Below are positions 40,455 to 50,003 of a stretch of DNA of 64,000 bases, piece after piece. Below the pieces are notes generated by a model, which was not told the DNA's origin, made no database searches, and saw nothing but the letters and a program-made list of their open reading frames with translations. Both the position numbers and the translations under genes were made by a program. Within the stretch, counting starts at the first letter, position 1. Each line of letters opens with the position of its first letter. The DNA comes from Alphaproteobacteria bacterium (GTDB lineage Bacteria > Pseudomonadota > Alphaproteobacteria > UBA6615): NCBI GenBank assembly GCA_039980135.1, contig JBDXCV010000006.1, positions 1 through 64,000 of the forward strand, written 5' to 3'.

Positions 40455-42467
40455 TCAGGACTTCGCCGCCTTGACGCGGTCGGCGACGGCGGCCGCGGTT
40501 ATGCCGAAATGCTCGTAGACCTCGGGCGCGGGGGCCGACGCGCCGAAGCTGCGCATGCCCACCACATCGGCCTCGGCCACGCCGTAGCGCGACCAGCCGA
40601 AGGTGACGCCCGCCTCGACCGCGACGCGCAGATTGTCGCCACCATCGTCGCCGAGTGTTTCGGCACGGTAGCCCGCGTCCTGCGCGTCGAACAATTCCCA
40701 GCATGGCATCGACACGACCGCCGTGGGGATGCCGTCGGCCTGCAGCGCGTCGCGCGCCGCGAGCGCGATCTCGACCTCCGAGCCGCTCGCCAGGATCGTC
40801 GCCGCGCGGTCGCCGTCGGCCGGCGCGAGGACATAGCCGCCGCGCGCGCAGAGATTCTCGTCGGTGTGATCATGCCGCACGGTCGGCAGCCCCTGGCGGG
40901 TCAGCGCAAGGACGGACGGCGTGGTCGTGCTCTGCAGCGACAGCGTCCAGCATTCGGCGGTCTCGACGGCGTCGGCCGGCCGGTAGACGTTGACGTTGGG
41001 CATGGCGCGCAGGCTCGCGACATGTTCGATCGGCTGATGGGTGGGGCCGTCTTCGCCCAGCCCGATCGAGTCATGGGTCATCACATAGATCACCCGCAGA
41101 CCCATCAGCGCCGACAGGCGGATCGACGGGCGGCAGTAATCGGTGAAGGTCAGGAAGGTGCCCGAATAGGGAATGAAGCCGCCATGCAGCGCCATCCCGT
41201 TCATCGCGGCAGCCATGCCATGCTCGCGCACGCCGTAATAGATGTAACGCCCGTCGAAGGCGCCGGCCTGGACCGGGTCCATGCAGGCGGTCTTGGTGTT
41301 GTTCGAGCCGGTCAGGTCGGCCGAGCCGCCGATCATGGTCTCGACCATCGGCGTGATGACCTCGAGCGCTTCCTGGCTGGATTTGCGCGTCGCCCATTTC
41401 GGTGCGTCGGCCGAGAGTTGCTTCTTGTACGCGTTGACCGTGGCCATGAATTCATCGGGCAGGGCCCCCGCAACAGCATCATCGAATGCCTGGCGGCGCT
41501 CGGCCGGAAGCGCATTGTGGCGCTCGGCCCATGCGGCGCGTTCGGCCTTGCCGCGCGCGCCGGCGGCACGCCAATCGGCGAGGATGTCGTCGGGGATTTC
41601 AAACGGGGCGTGGCTCCAGCCGAGCTGGGCGCGGGTAGCGGCGATCTCCTCGTCGCCGAGCGGCGCACCATGGGTCGCGGACGTGCCCTGCTTGTTGGGC
41701 GAGCCATAGCCGATGATCGTGCGGCACGCGATCAAGGACGGCCGGTCGCTGGCCTTGGCGGTGGTCAGTGCCGCGTCGATTGCCTTGGGGTCATGTCCGT
41801 CGATGCGCGCGACGTCCCAGCCGCAGGCGGCGAACCGGCCCAGCTGATCGTCGGAGACGGAAAGGTCGGTGCCGCCGTCGATGGAGATGTCGTTGTCGTC
41901 GAACAGCACGATCAGGCGCGACAGCCTGAGATGGCCGGCCAGCGAAATGGCTTCGTGGCTGATGCCTTCCATCAGACAACCGTCCCCGGCGAAGACATAG
42001 GTGTGATGGTCCACGATGTCGTCGCCGTAGCGGGCATTCATCATGCGTTCGGCGAGCGCCATCCCGACGGCATTGGCGATGCCCTGGCCGAGGGGGCCGG
42101 TGGTCGTCTCCACACCCGCGGCATGTCCGTATTCGGGATGGCCCGGCGTGCGGCTGCCGAGCTGGCGGAAATTCCGGATCTCGTCGAGCGTCATATCCGG
42201 CGAGCCCGTGAGATAGAGCAGCGAATAGAGCAACATCGACGCGTGGCCGTTCGACAGGATGAACCGGTCGCGATCCGGCCAGTCGGGGTTGGCGGCGTCG
42301 AATTTGAGGTGACGGGTGTAGAGCACGGTCGCCATGTCGGCCATGCCCATCGGGGCGCCGGGGTGACCGGAATTGGCGGCCTGCACCGCGTCCATCGACA
42401 GGGCGCGGATGGCATTGGCCAGTTGCGCGTGTGCGCTTTTGGCGGAATGGGATGCGGCGTTGGTCAT
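40455..42467 (-). CDS. tkt: Transketolase
   Basis: A 670-residue thiamine-diphosphate enzyme of the pentose-phosphate (or Calvin) cycle. [14 protein letters not shown], the ThDP/metal motif [13 protein letters not shown] with following DNDISIDG, the transketolase motif region [12 protein letters not shown] and the C-terminal [14 protein letters not shown] are all in the usual order. Length is typical. It is the first gene of the tkt-gap unit. Confidence 0.96.
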   Translation of the reverse strand: MTNAASHSAKSAHAQLANAIRALSMDAVQAANSGHPGAPMGMADMATVLYTRHLKFDAANPDWPDRDRFILSNGHASMLLYSLLYLTGSPDMTLDEIRNFRQLGSRTPGHPEYGHAAGVETTTGPLGQGIANAVGMALAERMMNARYGDDIVDHHTYVFAGDGCLMEGISHEAISLAGHLRLSRLIVLFDDNDISIDGGTDLSVSDDQLGRFAACGWDVARIDGHDPKAIDAALTTAKASDRPSLIACRTIIGYGSPNKQGTSATHGAPLGDEEIAATRAQLGWSHAPFEIPDDILADWRAAGARGKAERAAWAERHNALPAERRQAFDDAVAGALPDEFMATVNAYKKQLSADAPKWATRKSSQEALEVITPMVETMIGGSADLTGSNNTKTACMDPVQAGAFDGRYIYYGVREHGMAAAMNGMALHGGFIPYSGTFLTFTDYCRPSIRLSALMGLRVIYVMTHDSIGLGEDGPTHQPIEHVASLRAMPNVNVYRPADAVETAECWTLSLQSTTTPSVLALTRQGLPTVRHDHTDENLCARGGYVLAPADGDRAATILASGSEVEIALAARDALQADGIPTAVVSMPCWELFDAQDAGYRAETLGDDGGDNLRVAVEAGVTFGWSRYGVAEADVVGMRSFGASAPAPEVYEHFGITAAAVADRVKAAKS

Positions 42468-42679
42468 ATTTTCAGGCGCCTTCGGACACGGCGGAATGAT
42501 GGGGATGGCGGCAAATGCCGCGCGGGGTCACGCGGCGGCAACATGCCGTTCCCCCCGCGGGCCGTCAACGCCTACTTCTGGGGGTTTTCCACCGCGGATT
42601 TACAGGGGTTTGAAGACCCCCCTCCTGTTGACCGTGCGACTCGTGCCCGCGTACGATGCGCGCGGCTGGAGACAGGGTC

Positions 42680-42922
42680 ATGTCAAAACTCAATGAAGCA
42701 AATGATCGCCTCGACGCGGCACTGGCGCGGCTTGAAGCCGCCGTCACGAAGCGTCGCGAGGCCGACGGGCGGGCCGCGGGTGCGGCGGCTGACAACACGC
42801 GCCTGCAGGATGAGCTCACAAAATTGCGTGCGGATTTCGTGACCCTGCAGGAAACGTCGGGCACGGTTTCGAACCGCCTTGACGATGCCATCGGTCGTTT
42901 GCGAAACATGCTCGCGCAGTAG
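42680..42922 (+). CDS. DUF4164 small coiled-coil protein
   Basis: An 80-residue protein that is nearly all coiled coil (SKLNEANDRLDAALARLEAA; RLQDELTKLRADFVTLQET). GGAGACAGGG precedes the ATG. The family is known only by its place before zapA in alphaproteobacteria, which suggests a part in cell division, but no function is established. It is 12 bp before zapA. Confidence 0.82.
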   Translation: MSKLNEANDRLDAALARLEAAVTKRREADGRAAGAAADNTRLQDELTKLRADFVTLQETSGTVSNRLDDAIGRLRNMLAQ

Positions 42923-42934
42923 CTGGGATACGAA

Positions 42935-43276
42935 GTGGCGCAGGTCGAGATCAAGATTAACGGACGGGACTACCGCATTGCTTGCGAGGACGGTCAGGAA
43001 TCGCATCTTTCGAATCTGGCGAAATATCTCGACGGCAAGGTGAACGAACTGGTCGAGGAAGTCGGCCAGATCGGCGATACCAGTCTGATGGTGATGGCCG
43101 GCCTGTTGATCACCGACGAGTTGTCCGACACGCGCGACGAACTTGAAGAGGCGCGCAACGAGACGGCGCGGGAGACCCAGTCCGCCATCGACACGACCGA
43201 AGAGCGCGTGGCCGCGCAGGTCGAAGCGCTGTCCGAGCGGATCGAAAAACTCGCCGCCGTTCTGGCCGACGATTGA
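42935..43276 (+). CDS. zapA: Cell division protein ZapA
   Basis: A 113-residue FtsZ-ring stabiliser with an N-terminal beta-rich head (MAQVEIKINGRDYRIACEDG) containing EIKINGRDYRI and a C-terminal coiled coil (EARNETARETQSAIDTTEER). The start is GTG at 42935, with GGGATACGAA before it. Length and order (coiled-coil gene, zapA, 6S RNA, fau) are the classic proteobacterial arrangement. Confidence 0.93.
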   Translation: MAQVEIKINGRDYRIACEDGQESHLSNLAKYLDGKVNELVEEVGQIGDTSLMVMAGLLITDELSDTRDELEEARNETARETQSAIDTTEERVAAQVEALSERIEKLAAVLADD

Positions 43277-43370
43277 CGGGCGGGCGGCAGATATCCGCCG
43301 CGCGGATTCGGGGATGGGCGCGGTGGTGGTTGCAGACCGGCCAGCGCGAGCCTAGTTTCATAACCGGACG

Positions 43371-43567
43371 GTCTGCTGGGTGTCGCGTCAGGCGGCAATT
43401 AGTCCCGGAGACCTTACTAATCCACTAGGGAGCTGTCCCTGCCGGGATCGAGGTCTCGGTACTTACGGCGCCCACCTGCTTTTAGCAGGTCTCGGTGGAC
43501 TTCCCGTTCGTCGACCCTCACCTGGCGCCGTCCACTTCCACCTTTTCCGTTGCCACCCAGCTTTTTT
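43371..43567 (+). ncRNA. ssrS: 6S RNA
   Basis: About 190-195 bases. The closing stem pairs GCTGGGTG (43375-43382) with CACCCAGC (43554-43561), directly followed by TTTTTT. Inside, long arms face each other (GGAGACC near 43417 with GGTCTCGG near 43469), leaving a central bubble, and GGCGCCCACC/GGTGGAC segments form the outer arms. This is the open-promoter mimic that binds sigma-70 RNA polymerase. The position between zapA and fau is diagnostic. A possible -10 (CATAAC, 43359-43364) fits a start near 43371. The exact ends are inferred. Confidence 0.85.
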
Positions 43568-43581
43568 GAAAGGCCCCTCCG

Positions 43582-44184
43582 ATCAACGATTCGACCGGCG
43601 ATACCGATGCGCGCAAGGCCGAGATACGCACCGCGGCGCGCGCCGTGCGCGATGCGCTGGCCTCGGGCCTGGGCGCCGCTGCCGCCACCGGTGTTGCGGC
43701 GCGGTTCATGTCGTCGCCGCTGCCCGGGCCGGCGGTGGGCTCGGTCGTGGCCGGCTACATGCCGATGCGCAGCGAGATCGACCCGCGGTTGCTGATGGAC
43801 CGGCTCGCCGCCGCCGGGTCGGTACTGTGTCTGCCTGACGTCGTGGCCGAGGACACGCCGCTGGAATTCCGGCGCTGGACGCCCGACGACCCGCTGGACA
43901 GCGGGCGCTTCGGAATCGCCGTGCCGTCGCCGGCCGCCGACGTGCTGGTGCCAGACCTGGTGCTGGTGCCGATGCTGGCCTTCGATCGCCAGGGGCACCG
44001 GATGGGATATGGCGGCGGCTATTATGATCGGACCATTGCCCGTTTGCGCCATGCGGGGGATGTTCTGGCAGTCGGACTTGCCTTTTCGGGCCAAGTCCGT
44101 GACGACTTACCCGTCGGGCCGTATGACATGCGTCTCGACTGGATTGTCACCGAATCCGCTGCGCTGCCCGTCACCGACCTTTAG
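43582..44184 (+). CDS. fau: 5-formyltetrahydrofolate cyclo-ligase
   Basis: An ATP-dependent enzyme that recycles 5-formyl-THF to 5,10-methenyl-THF. The phosphate loop/catalytic region is MGYGGGYYDRTIARL and the first helix ARKAEIRTAARAVR holds the conserved Lys/Arg. No ATG, GTG or TTG exists in frame between the TGA at 43567 and GTG 43645, which would cut off that helix. ATC at 43582, with GAAAGG 8 bases before, gives 200 residues and is preferred, but is a guess. The ORF follows the 6S RNA by about 15 bases. Confidence 0.85.
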   Translation: MNDSTGDTDARKAEIRTAARAVRDALASGLGAAAATGVAARFMSSPLPGPAVGSVVAGYMPMRSEIDPRLLMDRLAAAGSVLCLPDVVAEDTPLEFRRWTPDDPLDSGRFGIAVPSPAADVLVPDLVLVPMLAFDRQGHRMGYGGGYYDRTIARLRHAGDVLAVGLAFSGQVRDDLPVGPYDMRLDWIVTESAALPVTDL

Positions 44185-44217
44185 AAAATGCCCGTTACGG
44201 GCCTGTAGGAACTTGCG

Positions 44218-45057
44218 ATGAAAATACTATTTTGCGGCGACCTTGTGGGACGCGCAGGCCGCGATGTGGTCCTGGAGCATTTGCCCGCCCTGCGCGCCGA
44301 GATGGGGCTGGATTTTGTCGTCGTGAATGCCGAGAACGCGGCGCATGGTTTCGGCCTGACGCAGAAAATCTGCGAGGATCTGTTCGAGGCGGGCGCGGAT
44401 GCCATCACGACCGGCAATCATGCCTGGGACCAGCGCGAAATCATTCCGTTCATCGACGCCGACCATCGCGTTCTGCGCCCGCTGAACTACACCGCCGGCA
44501 CGCCGGGGCGCGGCGCGTCCGTGATCAAGGCCCGCGACGGCCGTTCGGTGCTCGTCGTCAATGTGATGTGCCGCTTGTTCATGGAGTTACTCGACGATCC
44601 TTTTGTGGCGGTGGATGCAGTCTTGAAGAATCATCCCGTCGGTGGCGCGGTCGATGCCGTTCTCATCGATGTGCATGGCGAGGCGACGTCCGAAAAGATG
44701 GCGCTCGGGCATGTCTGCGACGGCCGGGCGAGCCTGGTCGTGGGCACCCACACACATATTCCCACCGCAGATGCACAGGTCCTGCCGGGCGGCACGGCCT
44801 ACCAGTCGGATGCGGGCATGTGCGGGGACTATGATTCGGTCATCGGCATGAAGAAGGAAACCGCGATCGCCAAGTTCCGGACGAAGATCGTGACCGAGCG
44901 CCTTTCGCCGGCGCGTGGGCCCGCCAGCCTGTGCGGGGTTTATGTCGAGACCGACGATGCGACAGGGCTGGCGGCCCGGGTCGCGCCGGTGGTTCTGGGC
45001 GGCCGGCTGCATCCGGCCTGGCCGACGTTCCTGCCGCCGCGCGCCGCGACGGCCTGA
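44218..45057 (+). CDS. YmdB-like metallophosphoesterase (TIGR00282)
   Basis: A 279-residue two-metal phosphoesterase. Metal ligands can be seen in FCGDLVGRAGR, VVNAENAAHGFGL, ITTGNHAWDQ, LIDVHGEATSEK and GTHTHIPTAD. Family members hydrolyse 2',3'-cyclic or 3',5'-cyclic nucleotides in the cytoplasm, affecting RNA turnover in Bacillus; the substrate here is unknown. It lies 33 bp after fau, a conserved pair in alphaproteobacteria. The name should not be confused with the E. coli macrodomain YmdB. Confidence 0.92.
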   Translation: MKILFCGDLVGRAGRDVVLEHLPALRAEMGLDFVVVNAENAAHGFGLTQKICEDLFEAGADAITTGNHAWDQREIIPFIDADHRVLRPLNYTAGTPGRGASVIKARDGRSVLVVNVMCRLFMELLDDPFVAVDAVLKNHPVGGAVDAVLIDVHGEATSEKMALGHVCDGRASLVVGTHTHIPTADAQVLPGGTAYQSDAGMCGDYDSVIGMKKETAIAKFRTKIVTERLSPARGPASLCGVYVETDDATGLAARVAPVVLGGRLHPAWPTFLPPRAATA

Positions 45058-45248
45058 TGGCGGTCGCGGATCGGGGCATCGCGGCGGAAATCAGGGCTTC
45101 TCGACGCGGGCGACAATCCGGTAAACCGGGATATTGAAATTGCAGTGACCCATACAATCGGCGCCGCCAATCGACAGTTGGGCGTGTTTGTTGCCGGGTT
45201 GGGCTGCACGGATCAATTTGGTTTTGCGGACATTCGGAGAACTCGGGC

Positions 45249-45995
45249 ATGGCAGGCCATTCCCAATTCAAGAACATTATGCACCGCAAGGGTGCACAGG
45301 ATGCGAAACGCGCGAAGGCGTTTGCCAAACTGGCGCGCGAAATCGAGGTCGCGGCTCGGAGCAGCCCGGACCCCGACCAGAACCCGCGTCTGCGCACGGC
45401 GATTGCGGCGGCACGTGGCGCCAATATGCCCAACGACCGCATCAAGCGCGCCATCGACAAGGCGACAGGTGGCGGTGAGGCGGATAGTTACGAAGAGATC
45501 AGATATGAGGGCTACGGCCCGGGCGGGGTCGCGGTGATCGTCGAGGCGCTGACCGACAACCGCAACCGGACGGCCTCGGAAGTCCGGTCCGCGTTCGCCA
45601 AGCATGGCGGCAATCTCGGCGAGACGAACAGCGTATCGTTCATGTTCGACCAGATTGGACAGATCATTTACCCGGCCGATGTGGCCAGCGCCGACGACAT
45701 GTTCGAGGCCGCGCTCGAAGCGGGCGCCGAAGATGTCGCCAGCACCGACAGTGGGCACGACATTACTTGTGCACCCGATGATTTCGGCCAGGTGGTCGAG
45801 GCCCTCGATGGCCGTTTTGGCGCACCGGAATCGGCCAGCCTCACATGGAAGCCGCAAACCTCGGTCGATCTGGATTCGGATTCGGCACGCACGCTGCTGA
45901 AACTGATCGACACACTCGACGACAGCGACGATGTGCAACGGGTCTCCGCCAACTTCGAGGTCAGCGACGACGTCATGGCGGAACTCACGGGCTGA
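45249..45995 (+). CDS. yebC: YebC/PmpR family DNA-binding regulator
   Basis: A 248-residue three-domain protein with the family N-terminus [20 protein letters not shown] and the central [20 protein letters not shown]. Members act as transcriptional regulators or help translation of proline motifs. The ATG at 45249 follows GGAGAA at 45237. It comes before ruvC, as in most proteobacteria. A 191-bp gap separates it from the ymdB-like gene; I see nothing special in that gap. Confidence 0.94.
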   Translation: MAGHSQFKNIMHRKGAQDAKRAKAFAKLAREIEVAARSSPDPDQNPRLRTAIAAARGANMPNDRIKRAIDKATGGGEADSYEEIRYEGYGPGGVAVIVEALTDNRNRTASEVRSAFAKHGGNLGETNSVSFMFDQIGQIIYPADVASADDMFEAALEAGAEDVASTDSGHDITCAPDDFGQVVEALDGRFGAPESASLTWKPQTSVDLDSDSARTLLKLIDTLDDSDDVQRVSANFEVSDDVMAELTG

Positions 45996-46031
45996 TATGG
46001 ACTGCGGACCGACCGGCGGCGGGGATTGAAC

Positions 46032-46523
46032 ATGCGGCTGTTGGGCGTTGATCCGGGTCTGCGTTTCACCGGCTGGGGTGTCGTGGATATTGACGGGAAC
46101 CGGCTGCGCCATGTCGCGAACGGCGTCGTGAAATCGGGAAAAGGCGAACTTGCGCAGCGGCTGGTGCGGTTGCATCAGGGGCTGTCCGAGGTGCTGGCCA
46201 CCCACCACCCCGACGGTGCCGCCGTCGAGGAAACATTCGTCAACAAGGACGGCCAGTCCACACTGAAGCTTGGCCAGGCCCGCGGCATCGCACTGCTGGT
46301 GCCGGCGCTGGCCGGCATTCCGGTCGCGGAATATGCCGCCAATAGTGTGAAGAAATCCGTGGTCGGCTATGGCCATGCGGACAAGGAACAGATCGGTCAC
46401 ATGATCGGCGTGTTGCTGCCGGGTGCACTGGTCGAATCACCCGATGCGGCGGACGCGCTAGCGGTCGCCATCTGCCACGCGCACCACATAAGCGCCCAGG
46501 CGCTTTACGAGGCCGCGCAATGA
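46032..46523 (+). CDS. ruvC: Holliday junction endonuclease RuvC
   Basis: A 163-residue resolvase that cuts four-way junctions. The four acidic catalytic residues are in place: Asp7 (GVDPG), Glu66 (AAVEETFV), Asp138 and Asp141 (SPDAADALA). A TTG six bases upstream is an alternative start; the ATG at 46032 gives the standard N-terminus MRLLGVDPG. The stop overlaps ruvA by 4 bases (ATGA). Confidence 0.96.
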   Translation: MRLLGVDPGLRFTGWGVVDIDGNRLRHVANGVVKSGKGELAQRLVRLHQGLSEVLATHHPDGAAVEETFVNKDGQSTLKLGQARGIALLVPALAGIPVAEYAANSVKKSVVGYGHADKEQIGHMIGVLLPGALVESPDAADALAVAICHAHHISAQALYEAAQ

Positions 46524-47158
46524 TCGCGCGCCTGAAGGGCCTTCTCGACGAGGTCGGTCCGGACTGGATTGTCATCGACGTCGCGGGCGTCGGCTACCAG
46601 GTGTTCTGCCCGGCCCGGGTGATCGCCGCACTGCCGGCGGTCGGCGATCCGCTGTCGCTGCATATCGAGACCCATGTGCGCGAGGACCATATCCATCTCT
46701 TCGGCTTTGCCACGGCGCGCGAGCGCGAATGTTTCCGGATGCTGACGACCGTCCAGGGGGTCGGTGCGAAGGTTGGCCTGGGCATATTGGGCACGCTGTC
46801 CGTCGATGATCTGACCACCGCCATCGTGGCCGAGGACAAGGCGCTGCTGACCCGCGCGGATGGCGTCGGCCCCCGCCTGGCGGCGCGCCTGATGACCGAA
46901 TTGAAGGACAAGATCCTGTCGCTGGACGGCGCGTTTGCACCGTCGCTTTCCGTGTCCGCACCCCCGGCCGCCGGTGCGGTGGACGCGGCGGGAGAAGGGG
47001 GCGGCACGGTTTCCTCGGACGCGGTTTCGGCGCTGGTCAACCTCGGTTACGGCCGCGCCGAGGCGTTCAGCGCGGTCAACCGTGCAGCCCAGACGCTGGG
47101 TGATGCGTCCGATCTGGATCAGCTCATCCCTGCGGCGCTGAAGGAGCTGAGCCAGTGA
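46520..47158 (+). CDS. ruvA: Holliday junction helicase subunit RuvA
   Basis: A 212-residue junction-binding protein. Domain I reads [20 protein letters not shown], domain II has the helix-hairpin-helix repeats [15 protein letters not shown] and [17 protein letters not shown], and domain III ([20 protein letters not shown]) binds RuvB. A Gly/Pro/Ala linker separates II and III. Coupled on both sides by 4-base overlaps to ruvC and ruvB. Confidence 0.97.
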   Translation: MIARLKGLLDEVGPDWIVIDVAGVGYQVFCPARVIAALPAVGDPLSLHIETHVREDHIHLFGFATARERECFRMLTTVQGVGAKVGLGILGTLSVDDLTTAIVAEDKALLTRADGVGPRLAARLMTELKDKILSLDGAFAPSLSVSAPPAAGAVDAAGEGGGTVSSDAVSALVNLGYGRAEAFSAVNRAAQTLGDASDLDQLIPAALKELSQ

Positions 47159-48258
47159 GCGACGGCGCTGAAGCCCCGGACCGGCTGGTCGACCCGGCGG
47201 CCCACGACGACGACCGCGTCGACACGGCATTGCGGCCCCAGGCGCTCGATGGCTTCATCGGCCAGGCGGCCGTGCGCGAAAACCTGTCGGTCTTCATCGC
47301 CGCCGCGCGCCAACGTGGTGAGGCCATCGATCATGTGCTGTTTCACGGTCCCCCGGGGCTGGGCAAGACGACCCTGGCGCGGATCGTGTCCCAGGAGCTG
47401 GGGGTCGGGTTCCGCGCCACATCCGGCCCGGTCATCACGAAGGCGGGGGACCTGGCCGCCGTGCTGACCAACCTGCAGCCGCGCGACGTGTTGTTCGTTG
47501 ATGAAATCCACCGTCTCAACCCGGCGGTCGAGGAAGTGCTGTATCCCGCGATGGAGGATGGCGAACTCGACCTGATTATCGGCGAGGGGCCGGCGGCGCG
47601 CTCGGTGCGGATCGAATTGCCGCCGTTCACGCTGGTCGGTGCCACCACGCGGCTCGGCCTGCTGACAACGCCGCTGCGCGAACGTTTCGGCATCAACCTG
47701 CGGCTCGAATTCTATTCGCCGGAAGACCTGACGACAATCGTGCGCCGAGGTGCGGCGTTGCTCGAACTGGAGATGAGCGAGGACGGTGCCACGGAGGTCG
47801 CGCGACGCGCCCGGGGTACGCCGCGCATCGCCGGACGCCTGCTGCGCCGAGTGCGGGATTTCGCGCTCGTGGAGGACAGCCTGCCGGTCGACCGCAAGGT
47901 GGCGGACCACGCGCTGTCGCGGCTCGATGTCGATGACCGCGGCCTCGACACGATGGACCGGCGCTATCTGCGGCACATCGCGGAGGTGCATTTCGGGGGG
48001 CCGGTCGGTATCGACACCCTCGCCGCGGCGCTCTCAGAGGAGCGCGACACGCTTGAGGATGTCGTCGAGCCGTACCTGATTCAGCAGGGGTTCATCCAGC
48101 GCACGCCGCGGGGGCGGATGCTGACGCCGCGCGCCTACGGGCATCTGGGGCTGGATGTTCCCAAGGGTGCGCAACAGGACCTTCTGTCCGGCCATACGGT
48201 CGCCACAAATGATCCCCAGAATTCAAACTTGGACGACAATGGTGCAGACGGATCATGA
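47155..48258 (+). CDS. ruvB: Holliday junction branch-migration motor RuvB
   Basis: A 367-residue AAA+ ATPase. Walker A is HGPPGLGKT (64-72), Walker [11 protein letters not shown], sensor 1 in [15 protein letters not shown], and the C-terminal winged helix carries [14 protein letters not shown], which contacts DNA. The last 20 residues ([16 protein letters not shown]) are a variable tail. The downstream ybgC gene starts at or inside its end. Confidence 0.97.
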   Translation: MSDGAEAPDRLVDPAAHDDDRVDTALRPQALDGFIGQAAVRENLSVFIAAARQRGEAIDHVLFHGPPGLGKTTLARIVSQELGVGFRATSGPVITKAGDLAAVLTNLQPRDVLFVDEIHRLNPAVEEVLYPAMEDGELDLIIGEGPAARSVRIELPPFTLVGATTRLGLLTTPLRERFGINLRLEFYSPEDLTTIVRRGAALLELEMSEDGATEVARRARGTPRIAGRLLRRVRDFALVEDSLPVDRKVADHALSRLDVDDRGLDTMDRRYLRHIAEVHFGGPVGIDTLAAALSEERDTLEDVVEPYLIQQGFIQRTPRGRMLTPRAYGHLGLDVPKGAQQDLLSGHTVATNDPQNSNLDDNGADGS

Positions 48259-48262
48259 CGCC

Positions 48263-48739
48263 ATGAGCGCGCATGGAGCGGAGAACGCGAATGTTTCCGG
48301 ATGGTTTGAGGGTGTTCGCCATGTTTATCCGGTGCGGGTCTATTACGAGGACACGGACGCGGCCGGCATTGTCTACCACGCCAACTATCTCCGATTTGCG
48401 GAGCGGGCGCGGACGGAGATGATGAGATGCCTGGGGACCGAACACCGGGTGCTGATGCAAAGCGACGACGTCGCTTTCGCGGTGCGTAGCCTCGATACGG
48501 AGTTCTTTCTGCCTGCGCGACTGGACGACCCGTTGACGGTGGAGACCCGGGTCGATGCGGTGGGGGGCGCCAGCATGCGGCTGACGCAGATCGTGCTCGG
48601 CCGTACCGGGGAAGCCGGGGCGCCGGTCCCGCTGGTGCGGATGGCCGTTCGGCTGGCATGCATCGATGCGGGCTTGCGCCCGGCGCGGCTGCCGGGGGCG
48701 GTACGGGCCGCGCTGACGGAACTGGTGAAGGATCAATGA
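48263..48739 (+). CDS. ybgC: Tol-Pal-associated acyl-CoA thioesterase YbgC
   Basis: A 158-residue hotdog thioesterase with the catalytic segment YYEDTDAAGIVYHANYLRFAER. It hydrolyses short acyl-CoA or acyl-ACP and is always the first gene of the tol-pal cluster. ATG 48263, just after the ruvB stop, is chosen; a Met at 48239 inside ruvB would add eight residues. tolQ follows 62 bp later. Confidence 0.92.
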   Translation: MSAHGAENANVSGWFEGVRHVYPVRVYYEDTDAAGIVYHANYLRFAERARTEMMRCLGTEHRVLMQSDDVAFAVRSLDTEFFLPARLDDPLTVETRVDAVGGASMRLTQIVLGRTGEAGAPVPLVRMAVRLACIDAGLRPARLPGAVRAALTELVKDQ

Positions 48740-48801
48740 GCGCCGCGCCGGCCTGGACGCGGTCTCGAACGACAAAACAATAACGAGAGGCATTTCAATC
48801 C

Positions 48802-49533
48802 ATGGAATCCAATATTGTCGAAACGATCGCCGTGACCGGGGGCGCCGGGATCGCGGATTTTTCGGTCTACGGACTGTTTCTACGCTCCGACCTCGTCATC
48901 AAGCTGGTCATGATCATCCTGTTCGTGGCCTCATTCTGGTCGTGGACCATCATCGTCGATAAGTGGATCAAGCTGCGTCGGCTGTCGGGGGATGCGGCGC
49001 GCTTCGAGGAGAATTTCTGGTCCGGCGGTTCGCTCGAGGAACTCTATGAGCGACTCGGTAACAAGCCGTCGGACCCGATGGCGGCCGTGTTCGCGGCGGC
49101 CATGTCGGAATGGCGACGAAGTTCGTCGCGCGGGTTGGCGGCGACCGATGCGTTGCGGGCCAATCTGCAGGAACGGATCGAGCGGGTGATGGAGGTCTCC
49201 GTGACCCGGGAAATGGAACGCATCGAACGCTACATGGTCTTCCTGGCATCGGCCGGGGCGACGGCACCTTTTATCGGCCTGTTCGGGACCGTGTGGGGCA
49301 TCATGAACAGCTTCCAGGCGATTGCGGTGGCCAAGGACACCAATCTTGCCGTGGTTGCGCCGGGGCTCGCGGAAGCCTTGTTTACCACGGCCATGGGGCT
49401 GATCGTCGCGATCCCGTCGGTCGCGGCCTACAACAAGTTCAGTGCCGATATGGGACGCTATTCGCAGCGGCTCGAGGGATTTGCCGCCGAATTCAGCGCC
49501 ATCCTGTCGCGTCAGCTCGAGGAGTCGAAATAA
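48802..49533 (+). CDS. tolQ: Tol-Pal proton channel subunit TolQ
   Basis: A 243-residue inner-membrane protein with three segments: LVIKLVMIILFVASFWSWTI, FLASAGATAPFIGLFGTVWG and ALFTTAMGLIVAIPSVAAYN. The TolQ/ExbB/MotA motif is in the second and third. With TolR it uses proton flow to drive the envelope-constriction machine during division. AACGAGAGG precedes the ATG by 11 bases. Confidence 0.97.
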   Translation: MESNIVETIAVTGGAGIADFSVYGLFLRSDLVIKLVMIILFVASFWSWTIIVDKWIKLRRLSGDAARFEENFWSGGSLEELYERLGNKPSDPMAAVFAAAMSEWRRSSSRGLAATDALRANLQERIERVMEVSVTREMERIERYMVFLASAGATAPFIGLFGTVWGIMNSFQAIAVAKDTNLAVVAPGLAEALFTTAMGLIVAIPSVAAYNKFSADMGRYSQRLEGFAAEFSAILSRQLEESK

Positions 49534-49536
49534 GCC

Positions 49537-49983
49537 ATGGCCCTTAGCTCTGACAGTATGCGGCTACGCCGCCGTTTGCGCGGCGGGCCGATGACCGAGA
49601 TCAACGTCGCGCCGTTCGTCGATGTGATGCTTGTGCTGGTGGTCATTTTCATGATCGCGGCACCGCTGCTGACGGTCGGGGTTCCGGTGGACCTGCCGAA
49701 GGCCGCGGTCGACCCCCTCAACGAAGACAAGGAACCGCTGATCATCACCGTGGATGCGGAAGGCCGCGTCTATCTTCAGGAATCGGAGATCAAGGAGAGC
49801 GTCCTCATTCCCCGTCTGGTGGCCGTCTCCGAGGCGAACCCGGATTTACGGGTCTTCGTGCGCGGTGACCGGGCGATCAATTACGGCCGGGTGATGGAGG
49901 TGATGGGGATGGTCTCCGAGGCGGGCTTCGCGAAGGTCGCGCTGATCGCCGAGGTTCCGATCCCGAAAACTCCGGGTCAGTAG
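49537..49983 (+). CDS. tolR: Tol-Pal proton channel subunit TolR
   Basis: A 148-residue protein with a single membrane segment that carries the essential ion-binding Asp29 (EINVAPFVDVMLVLVVIFMI) and a periplasmic domain starting at VGVPVDLPKA that ends VMEVMGMVSEAGFAKVALI. The ATG is 3 bases after the tolQ stop (TAAGCC ATG). Confidence 0.97.
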   Translation: MALSSDSMRLRRRLRGGPMTEINVAPFVDVMLVLVVIFMIAAPLLTVGVPVDLPKAAVDPLNEDKEPLIITVDAEGRVYLQESEIKESVLIPRLVAVSEANPDLRVFVRGDRAINYGRVMEVMGMVSEAGFAKVALIAEVPIPKTPGQ

Positions 49984-50003
49984 CGGGCTGTCGGCGGTCG
50001 AAC

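Noticed and set aside
40440-42842. 800-codon + strand frame opposite tkt
   Set aside because: Antisense to tkt; no domain; long only because stop codons are rare in this GC-rich strand.
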